NCBI RefSeq assembly: GCF_958979055.1
Contig: NC_084886.1
Location: 46,951,154-47,015,153 of the forward strand
DNA: 64,000 nt
DNA from: Alnus glutinosa
Lineage: Eukaryota; Streptophyta; Magnoliopsida; Fagales; Betulaceae
Reading direction: 5' to 3'
Both the position numbers and the translations under genes were made by a program. Shown piece after piece: positions 55,101-64,000 of the stretch. The notes beneath the pieces were generated by a model. That model searched no databases. It saw nothing but the letters and a program-made list of their open reading frames with translations, and had not been told where the DNA came from. How positions within the stretch are numbered: the first letter of the stretch is position 1; every line of letters starts with the position of its first letter.

Positions 55101-58100
55101 TTTACATGATAAAAAAACTCATCGGGATGGTTTTTTGCCAAGGGAGCCCTCTTTCAGGCAATTGTCTAAGCAAAGGCTTTGACTTTTTGAGGGACTCTGG
55201 CATTATATGAGAGTTGAATCAGTTCGTTGTTTTTTGCATGCCTTTGCTGCATAAGTTGTAGTATGCTATGAATATATCACCATGTTTGACAAAATTATTA
55301 AATACCATTTCAATCAATTTTTTTTTTTATTAAAAAATTGAATTTCATTAAAAAGCGCAAGAACAATTCAAGTACACAAAATGTATACAAGAGAAACACC
55401 TAACCAGAAACAGAAAAAAAGAGCAAGAAAGTAATCATAGACAGTTGCCCAGTGGTATAGGGTACTAAGGAAAAAGAGCCTTTAAGCCCACCACCATCCT
55501 CTCGTGATCTTCAAAGCTACGGTCATTAAGTTCTCTACATATACACCACGTTATGCAGGACATACTCATCTTTCACAATGCTGCAATATGAGAACTACCA
55601 AACTGACATCTCCAACAAGCAAATAGATCTACCACTCGTCTAGGAATGACCTAGGCTAACCCAAAGAGACTGAAAATAGAATCTCATAAGGCAGTAGCAA
55701 CCTCAAAATGGAGTAACAGGTGATCAACAGATTCTCCACTCTTCTTACACATACAACACCAATCTACCACTATGATATGCTACTTCCTCAAATTATTTGC
55801 AGTGAGAATCTTCTCTAACGCGGCCAACCAAACAAAGAACATCACTCTCAATGGAACCTTATTTCGTCATATACTCTTCCAAGGGAAATGAGTGCTATCA
55901 AGGGGAGATAGGACTTTATAGAATTATCTAACATCAAACAAATTGAAGAACGAAGTAAAGAGGTCCATCTCCCAGTCATGCGTTGCTCTGATAAAATTAA
56001 TTTTCCAATTACAGGGATGCCTTTGCCCCTCTTCCTCTCTCAGGGGCTTCTGAGTTGGGGGAGAAGATTCGTTCTTCCCTTCCCTTGTTGTACATTTCCA
56101 AACCTTTTGAGCAACATTACTGGAGGGCTAGGAAGCTCAGGGAAGGTCACTCTGTGAAATGGAATGATGGGTTGCTATCAGATTCCTAGGAAGCCTTGAA
56201 GATGACTGTCGGCTTTGTTAACAAGGATACAATTGCAGAACCTCCAGTGAAGAAGGGCCTGCTTAGGAAGGGGTTTCTCAACCCTCGCCCGATTGTGTTA
56301 GTCCCTCCTGCTTTGTCTCGGGAGGTCAACGATGTCGGGGTGCTAGGGCCTCCCTTCCCTCCGAGTGGTTGTATCATTCCTTCATCCATAGAGGGAAATG
56401 GCTTCTCCCAATCTCAGGAATGGCCTATCGATTTTGATCATAACGGGGAGATAGTGGTTTGGGCGAAGGACGATGATTTATAGGATGGGTTGTCCTTGGA
56501 TTGGGCGTTGGATGGTGTTTTTGGTGAGGAGTCCTTGGCTATCCAGGATGCCATGGAAGAAGATTTCAACCGGACAAGATGATATCGTACTAGAAGACCA
56601 AAGGCAAGAGGGAGCTCCTGAATTTCAAAAGCTCCATCAATTATGGTGACGCAAACGCTTCCTTTAGGCGTTGGAAAGGCAAGGCTCACATGACATATGG
56701 TTGTGTGCCTTAGTGGGTTTTGTGGGTTGTCTTTCAGGTCATAGGGTTTATTTCCCCGTGTTTTAGTTGGGTTCCTTTGTGGGTTGTTTTTGGGTGTTCT
56801 TTTTCGGATTCTAGGGTTTTAGTTCTGTGAGTTTTGTTGGGTTTTTGTGGGTTAGCTTTAGTTATTCTTGTGTATACTACCTGTGTACTTAAGGGTGCCT
56901 TACGCTTTTTTTTTAATAAAATTTTGCTTACTTATCCAAAAAAAAAAAATTCACTACTGGGAGTTACTAGAAAACTCCAAATAATCTGCCACAGAAGCAT
57001 CCTTACAAAGGACAATACTAAATAACACAGGGAAAGCTGCCTTAAGGGACTGATTCTCACACCACATGTCATGTCAAAATCTAATCTTGGAGCCATTACT
57101 TACCTCAAATCTAGTATGACTAGAAAACTCCCCCTAACTCCATTGGACCCATGAACTTCATTAGAGCACCACCCACCTCACAAGCTACCATATTTAGAAT
57201 CCATTACCACCCTCCACAAAGTCTCTTTCATGCACATAGTGCCATAACCATTTCCCCAAGAGAGCTTGGTTGAACTGAAAAAGATTTTGGACCTCAAGCG
57301 TCCTCAATGATTGACCATTTCAATCATTAAAACCCCAAAATGCCCTTGTACCTAGGAAGTGTTAAGAAAATCACATAAACACATGAATTCTAGAGGAAAC
57401 CTATATTGCAGATCACACAAATCACATGAATGCTCGAGATAAACCGCAATCCTGCGTGCACATTGTTTTAAGTGACAAGTGAAAAAAAAAAAAAAAAAAT
57501 TATGTAGGCCATCAAGCCTCTGGTTATACATATATGAAGCATTCCTGTGGGAAAAAAGTAATTAAAATGTAATTAGCTCATTTTTTTTAAATTTGGTTGT
57601 AATATGCCATTGTATTAAGAGAGCATTGTGCTTTTGTGCTAAATTTAGATTCCAGCACTCAAGCCAGTAATAATGTAATTTAGATCGATACATTTCTCAT
57701 TTCAAACCTAATATGAAGACAATGTTCAATCATTATCAATAAAAATCCAAATGCACCATTTTTTATTTATTTACTCATTTTTTATTTTTCTTCTTTTTAA
57801 CTGTGATTAATTCGCAAGACCACCGTTTACATTTATGCTAGTATTAAAGACCTTACAAGTTACAAGCTTCTGGTTAAGTTCTAAAAACAGTCTTTACTGA
57901 AGGCCAAAAGGTAAATATGGAGCACAAAAGATCAGGATCAAAATACACTGGGAAAAGAAATGACAAAAAAATACTCTTTACATGATTATATAAGTAATCA
58001 CATTTCTTTCTTTGTTTTTTTGTTTTTTTTTAAAGGTCTCTTAGACAAATAGAACACAGAAAAGTACAATTAGTAAACCAGAATTGATGCTTGTCAAGTA

Positions 58101-61100
58101 ACATAAGATGTACTCTATCCTAAATATTTCTTTCTTCTGTACATCAACATATTGTGGGCTTCCTAATCCACATATAAATGCCACAGTTTCAACTTATCTG
58201 CTTAATTGATAAGAACTTCACGAATATGTTCTCTTAGGAAAATCAAATCAGTTCATACATAAAGTTAAACTATACCAAGGCACACACATGTATGCTACAT
58301 GTAACCTTTGATACCCATTTGCAAAAGTTACAAAGGTAAAAATGAACTACCCTGATTCATCTGAAAGGATGCTTCCAACCAAAAATAAAAATGAAATACC
58401 TGTGTGTGTTGCACATTCATGATGGCACTTGCATGGTCAGCTTCATCCACAGAAATTGCACATGCATGTTCTGCTTCCTCAAAATTCAATGAACTATCTT
58501 GGTCAGAGAGCTTACAAAACAGTTCCTCAGTCGGACTCTTCCCGGGAGCCACATCTGAAATTAATCTTCCATTGCTTGGAATGCCTGTAATCAAACTTTT
58601 CTGGAGTTTTCTAACAACGGGCTCATCAGACATGCAATCCACTTTGAGTAATCTATCATAGCCTTCCTTCTGAATATTTATCTGGGATGTGTAACTTTCT
58701 AGCAAATCTTTCATCAACGTCAGCTCTGCTGCAATTTTAGATTTTTCATCGTTGCATTTTTGCAAAGAAACTTCAAGCTCTTGCTTTTCTTCCTTACAGC
58801 ACTCAAGGCTTATTAATGAGCACTCCTTTTCAGCCTTCATCATGTCACAGGCATTCACTAGTTCACACTTTTCAGTTAGTGCTGACTGCAACTCAGCTTC
58901 AAATTCCAAGATCCTTAATCTCAGCTCTTCATTTCTTTTCAAGTGAGAAGCCTCAGATTTCTTCCTATTCTCAACTTCATCAATTGCATCTTGCAATTTC
59001 CACAGCATTTCCTCACTGTGCTTTTTGGAGAAGGAAATCTGATGTTTCTGTTCTTGCAGCTTGGTCTCGTACTGTTCTTTGATAAATGCAATTCTCAAAG
59101 ACTCTTGCATGGCAACTGGTGGTCCTTCAGGTTCTCTCTTCTCACGAGCCTGGAGACACTCAGCATCAGCCCTGTCTTTAAGCTCCTTCAAATGGATGGA
59201 CAAGTTCTTAAACTCTTCTGTCTTTAAAGCCTGTTCAGCAAGCCTCGAGCAAAGCTCACTACATTGCTTCCGCAGCATTATCAGTTCATCATTATGTCCT
59301 TCCAACAAGGTTATATGCACAAGCTGTTCATCCAACTTGGCTTTAAGTACAAAAGATTTGACTTCTAGTTCCTCCATGGAGAACATCAGGTTATCAACTT
59401 CTTCTTCACAATTCATTAACTTGTGCTCCAGCCTTTCAACCTCAAGAGCATGCTGACTTTTTTCCACATAGAAAATGGCCTTGATATTTTCAGTTCTATT
59501 CTTGTGTTCCTCAAGCTCAGACGTTAAAACATTGTTTCTATCAAGAAGTACTCTGTTCTCAGCAATAGATGCTTCTAACTCAGACTTCAAGGAATCAAGC
59601 GTTGTCAACAAACTAGCATTCTCTTCAACGTAACAGGCTTCATTAGCAAGACAACGATCATGTACTATCTCATCATTAAGATGCTTCTTGTGAAGCTCAA
59701 CAAGGTGCTGATCTGCAGATTGAAGTTGCTGAATGAGATCCTCTATCCAGGCGTCACACTGAGTTCTTGTGAAAATGAGTCTAACATCTATACCCATAGA
59801 AAATTCATGCATTTCAGACAGCTGCATTTCCACAGAACAGCATTCTTCCTGGACACTTTTAAGGCATTCTTCAGTGACCAACAAAAGATGGCAGACTCTC
59901 GTTTTTTCCAATTCTAGATCTGATACCAGTTGCTTAAGACGGACCAGTTCAGCTTTCTGCTGATCAAGATGTAGTAACTGGGATTGCTTCTCATCTAATT
60001 GGGAATTTAGTTTTAAGACTGTACTCTCAAATTTATCTCTGGAACTTCTCTCGATATGCAGCTCATCATGCATAGATCGCAAACTTTCTTTCAAATTATT
60101 AAGCTCCATTGCAAGCTTGGCAGATTCCTCCGTTTTATCCTGCAAAGAAACCATCAAAGTGTCTTTTTCTTCCATAAATGCTGCTATGGTCAACTTACAC
60201 CTTCCAAGGTCATCAGTTACAGTTTCTAATGCGAAGATCTCATGGGCAAGATCCTTGTTTTTAGAAGTAAGTTGTTGCAGCTCAACTTCCAAACGATCTA
60301 GATCAGATAAAAGTTCTTTGTGCTGCTGTGTGTATCCTTCTTCAGCTTCAGAGCTAACCTTGAGTCTGTTAGCAACAGCCTCAACTTCTAGTTGAAATTT
60401 TTCCAACAGGGAATTAGACACATCTATTTTATCCATTATAGCTTGCATGTCATGTTCAAACTTCTGTTTCATGATCAAATTATCTGATTCTGCTGTTCTT
60501 AAAGACACTTGAGCCAAATCTCTTTCATCCACTAGAACTTTCTTCTCCTCAATGAGTTGGAGAATCTTTTTAAATGCAGTATGATGAAGCTCTTCTAATT
60601 GCAACAGAACACCTGTTAAGTTCTTTGACTCCAAATTCTGGCAAAAAGATTCGCTCCAGAGAGACAGTCCACCACACTTTTTTTCAGAAGATGTCAACAG
60701 ATTCGACAATTTATCTTGCAGAAAGTTGATAGTATTCTGTAGATTCTCCTTCTCAGAAATCAGCTCATCAAATTCCACTCTGACTGCTTTCAACTCTTCC
60801 TGAAAAGAGGAAATATCATTCTCAAGATTGCCATTTTCTTGGGTTTTTTTGTTCAAAAAATTTTCCAAATCTATTTTTTCTTCAGCGCAGGCCTCATACT
60901 TTCTCTCATAACTTTTGTATTCTGTCATCAAGGCTTCCCATTCAGTAATCTTCTGATTGAGAAGACGATTTTCAAGGGTTACATTTTGTAAATTTGATTC
61001 TAAAATTTGGTTTTGCTGAGCCAAGTCATTGCATTTTGCAATGCAAGTTGCCTTGTAATCATTAAGGGAATGAACATCATCCATAGCATCCTGCAGCCCA

Positions 61101-62929
61101 AGCATCAGTAACTCCTTGGACTCAGTTGAAAGCTCCAGCTGCTGTTTACATTCTTCAAGTTTCTCTTTCATGAGTCTAAATTCAGAACTTGCTTCAAGCA
61201 AACTCTCCTGTAGAGTTTTCGAAAAAATATCCAAGTATACATTCACCAAATGAATTTCGTAGATTTCATCGTCAACCTTTTGGTATAGTCCTTCCTGCAA
61301 GAAGAGTGATATTTTCGAATCCTCAGAAAGAGCATATCCACCCAAGTTCTGTTTTTTTGCCCCTATATGGTTACGCTGACACTGCAAGAGTTTGGAAGCA
61401 TGATGTTCCTCTGAATCCAATTTCTGGTTCTGCACTGTTTCTGGGTACGATTGAAAGATGGGTTCTGGAGAATCTGCAAAAGCTTGCTTGATAAGGTTCT
61501 GATTAGTCTCAAACATAGATAGAACCTGAAAAGATAGTTGTTCAAGGTCCTTCTGTAACTGGTTCACAGCAATAGAGTAATTCAAGCGTGCCCGCTTAAG
61601 AGCTGCTTCTGCAGTAATAGCCCTTCTTTCAAGGTCCTTGTTGAGAGATTCCAAATCACGCTTGTCTTCAGCGATTCTTAGTAGCTGCTCATTCATGTCT
61701 TGGTGCGTAGTCTCCATCTCTGCCTTAGTGGATGAAATTGTGTACATGCAAGTAGAATGCTCATTTCTGAGACTTTGCAACTCTCCCATCATCTGCCTCT
61801 GCGTTTCCTCAAGTTCCTGAATGAGAGCTTCATAGTAGCACTCCATCTGGTCCATTTTCCTGGCAAGGCTTTCCTGTTCAGCTTTTGACTCATCCAACTC
61901 CCTTAGAAGTTCAAAGAGCTTTCCTTTCAATGCATTTGTCGCATCAACAGAATCAGATTCGTGAGACACCAGACTAGGAATTTTAAGACAATGAAGAATG
62001 CCTTCCGGTTGATACAAGTCTGCATCAAATCCAGTTCCTGGTACAACTGGCTCACTTCTACGTAAGTTCATTTCTCTCATTTCCATTACACTTGTAAAGT
62101 TGAGCCCTGAAATTGCCTGTCCAGTTCCTTGTTTGAGATCCTGCAGAACACCAAGCAGTGCCTCCAAGTCTGAGTGCAGGAACCTGAAGTCTCCTTCATG
62201 CAGTCCAAAGCATGCCTTGTTTTGAAGCTCTCTTATCTTATCCTCCACTAATAAAAGCCCCTTTAGCCATCTCAACTGTAACTCTTGAGATAAGTGATGC
62301 TGGTCTGTCTCAATAGATTCTCTGATGGTAAATGGAGGGCTTAATTTAGAACTTTTAAGCTGTTCAAGATCATCTTTGAATTTAGAACACTCTGATTTCA
62401 TTACAGAAACTTCTTTTGCCAGTTCTTCTCCTGAAGCAATCTCTGCAGCAAGTTGCTGGGCCAATCTTTGTGCTTCAACACCTATTTCATCAGCATGACT
62501 ATGTAAAGAGCTTACCTCCAGCTTAAGCTCAAGAATAGAAGACTCAGCTGCTTCCAAGCTTCCTCTAAGTCTACTATTCTCTTCATAAGTGATTGCCAAT
62601 TCATTATCTGCAGAATAATCAGAACTCCAGCCATGAACCCAGTCATTAGTCCCTTGAGCCAAAAACCTATTATCAGAAGGGTCCCCTTTCTCTGGCTGAG
62701 GACTTTGACTAAGGGAGAGTCCACCTAAATCGCCTGAGATTGTACTCTTAAGGCTGTCAATTTCATTTGTGCTGGACATATCATGCTTCTCAGCATACAA
62801 ACTTTCTGAAGTATTGGATGAGCCATCAAACCCAACAGCTGAATCTGCGTACTCTTCATTCAGTCCCACCTCTTCTTCAAGCGAAGGCAGCTCTTTAGGT
62901 TCTTTTTTGAATCTAACTCTTGCAGTAAC
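49760..62929 (-). CDS. Long coiled-coil protein of the plant NT-C2/myosin-heavy-chain-like type, C-terminal 1,737 residues (partial at 5' end)
   Basis: Exons, reading down the minus strand: 62929-58400 (4,530 nt, exactly 1,510 codons), 52954-52799, 52577-52476, 52396-52254 and 50042-49760 with the stop at 49762-49760; all GT-AG, phases agree. The big exon opens [20 protein letters not shown], then [20 protein letters not shown] and SQPEKGD-like serine-rich sequence; codon 21 is GTG, an internal Val and not a start. Most of the rest is heptad coiled coil rich in Glu, Leu, Lys and Gln. The C-terminus keeps [47 protein letters not shown] and [20 protein letters not shown]. Homologues carry an N-terminal NT-C2 (EEIG1/EHBP1) membrane-binding domain in earlier exons; those must lie beyond 64000. 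The Arabidopsis relative I recall is At1g22060. Molecular function is poorly known, and a tethering or scaffold role is inference. Confidence 0.92.
50916..51259 (-). mobile_element. Complete TRIM (terminal-repeat retrotransposon in miniature), 344 bp
   Basis: Two LTRs, 50916-51031 (116 bp) and 51137-51259 (123 bp), surround a 105-bp interior. On the minus strand each runs TGTTAC...TGTATCA. The 5' LTR is followed by ttggtattaaagc, a decayed tRNA-Met primer site (TGGTATCAGAGC type). A perfect 5-bp target duplication, agata, flanks it (50911-50915 and 51260-51264). It has no coding capacity and lies in the last intron of the coiled-coil gene, in the same orientation. The LTRs differ at many positions, so it is old. 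Confidence 0.9.
52126..52169. repeat. Compound (CA)n(TA)n microsatellite
   Basis: A CA run of about 15 units is followed by about 7 TA units, inside the last intron of the coiled-coil gene. Confidence 0.95.
53340..55090 (-). mobile_element. LINE-like 5' region (leader and ORF1-like pieces), minus strand, in an intron
   Basis: Within the 5.4-kb intron (52955-58399) the minus strand begins with a pyrimidine-rich leader (ttgttcttctctcttcc near 55075) and then broken frames such as [35 protein letters not shown] and [21 protein letters not shown] take these for the ORF1 region of a plant L1-type LINE, from general similarity and context. Stops and frame changes show it is dead. Confidence 0.5.
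55318..55990 (-). mobile_element. LINE 3' fragment (zf-RVT region and tail), minus strand
   Basis: On the minus strand, interrupted by stops: [81 protein letters not shown]. This is the end of an L1-type reverse transcriptase polyprotein with its zinc-binding domain. The tail (ggttaggtgtttctcttgta then an A-rich end) is at 55318-55400. Same family as 28366-28980. Confidence 0.85.
55991..56952 (+). mobile_element. LINE-type fragment with poly(A), plus strand
   Basis: In the same intron but the opposite direction to the previous LINE piece. The body holds a short frame ([20 protein letters not shown]), and the 3' end reads acctgtgtacttaagggtgc, ttttaataaaattttgctta, then ttatcc and poly(A) at 56939-56949. 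The tail is typical of plant L1 elements. The 5' border is uncertain. Confidence 0.6.
56953..58327. other. Remainder of the large intron of the coiled-coil gene
   Basis: No exon or element is defined. It contains an A run at 57482-57499 and unique-looking intronic DNA. Confidence 0.45.
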
Positions 62930-64000
62930 CTATGAAAAATCAGAGAAGATAAACATACTTGTCAATCATAGAGAAAATACTTGAGCCAGGAACAGGGCTT
63001 TGCATAGGAACACTAAATTGTATTATTCCATATCGAATAATTTAGGCCACTCAAATTATCATCCCAAACTACTAAAAATGCCTTTAAAATATCACCAGTA
63101 AGAAAACAATACCAGATTTTCTCCTTCTACTCACTACAGGAAAACTTTTGTCAATTTCTTTGGTAACTAGTTAACATCTTCTAGGACCTCCAAAAATAAA
63201 TAGGAGATTAAAAATATACCATTATGAAATCTCTACCAGTACTTTGGACGTTCTAGAGAGAGAAACATGTTCAAGTATGTGTTCATAATTTATGTCATCC
63301 AAGACAACAGAGGTGAGGGCCATTTCAACAACGAAATGGCCTAATCACTTTAAGATAGCCTGATTTCCGTTAATAGCACTGGCCTTGACATTGTGGGATA
63401 GATAGGTAGTGAAGGACCTATTGCAGCAAATTTGTTGAGCGCTTAAGAAAAATAAACTCCTTCAGCAGTTCTTATATCTGTGTAAAGGATTTTAAGATAA
63501 TCTTCGAAGGTAAGTATCTGAAAAATGTGTTTTGGTGAGATAGAAAAATCATAAGTTTCAAATGGTTTTTTTTTTTGATAAGTTCATAAGTTTCAAACGT
63601 TTACCTTTTATCCTTTCAATATTCTCAAGTCAACAAGATCAAAATGTAGTCCTGTTGGGCAATTCTTACAGTGGACGTGGGCCTTTAAGGCCAAACCACT
63701 TCAATCCTTGTGCTTTCTCTTATCTCCCTTTCTAAATTTTGGTAGTGTGAATTTATGTTAATTGTTTTGCATTCATAAAACAGCATAAGAAAGAGCCTAA
63801 GTTGCTATTTTTCTACGTAACCATTGAATGCATTGAAAGAGGAATTTTATTGTGTCAGACAACAAAAATTCTTTCCTAGACACATGTCTGAAACACCTCA
63901 AAAGCATTGATAATTTTAAAATAGGCCTTTTTAATTATCATACTGGCAGCCAGCATTGCTCAGGCTAATAGTGGACAAATCAATATGCATCTTCTGTTAT
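62930..64000. other. Intron upstream of the 4.5-kb exon, running off the window
   Basis: An acceptor (ttcatag) at 62936-62930 on the minus strand opens this intron. I searched its minus strand for the end of an NT-C2 domain or the linker usually preceding VTARVRFK and saw none, so the upstream exons must be to the right of 64000. Confidence 0.55.

Noticed and set aside
58328..62869. A 1,513-residue open frame seeming to start with Met at 62869
   Set aside because: That codon is GTG, an internal Val. The exon extends in frame to an acceptor at 62930, and the conserved [20 protein letters not shown] precedes it. The frame past 58400 is intron read-through.

Overview
This is nuclear DNA from a flowering plant, most likely a eudicot and probably a woody one. 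The genes are intron-bearing plant families (FANTASTIC FOUR, MUB, F-box/kelch, NT-C2 coiled-coil, cytosolic eL30). The intergenic DNA is AT-rich and full of plant MULE, hAT, PIF, TRIM, LTR and LINE debris. Exons were joined by eye from GT-AG borders and conserved protein sequence. No alignment or database search was run, and family names come from recognised motifs.

Layout. 1-4.2 kb: an exact 226-bp tandem duplication, then a textbook Pack-MULE (1708-3526: 226-bp inverted ends, perfect 9-bp target duplication) carrying the broken 3' half of an acyl-activating enzyme gene. 4.2-5.0 kb: the first two exons of a minus-strand aspartic protease-like gene whose remainder is not in the window. 5.3-8.5 kb: LINE-like sequence, a MITE, and decayed hAT transposase and gag pieces. 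8.47-10.8 kb: an intact five-exon eL30 ribosomal protein gene with a TGGGCC/telo-box promoter. 11-18 kb: nested inverted-repeat elements and an orphan promoter/leader. 18.6-19.3 and 27.5-28.0 kb: two divergent FANTASTIC FOUR (FAF) genes in the same orientation, separated by a dense cluster of small transposons. 28-34.5 kb: a LINE fragment, then a plastid 16S rRNA fragment split by a solo LTR. 35.4-36.9 kb: an F-box/kelch gene. 37-46 kb: mostly transposon debris. 47.4-48.7 kb: a membrane-anchored ubiquitin-fold (MUB) gene. 49.8-62.9 kb: the C-terminal 1,737 residues of a very long coiled-coil protein on the minus strand, with one 4,530-nt exon and introns loaded with a TRIM and LINE pieces; its N-terminal exons lie beyond the right edge.

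The genes do not form a pathway. F-box/kelch, MUB and coiled-coil gene appear in the order I recall for Arabidopsis At1g22040-At1g22050-At1g22060, which suggests an old conserved block. The most notable structures are the Pack-MULE, the solo LTR inside a plastid-derived rRNA insert, a family of MULE-type MITEs with 9-bp target duplications, and a complete 344-bp TRIM. I see no CRISPR array, no convincing tRNA gene and no prokaryote-style operon.
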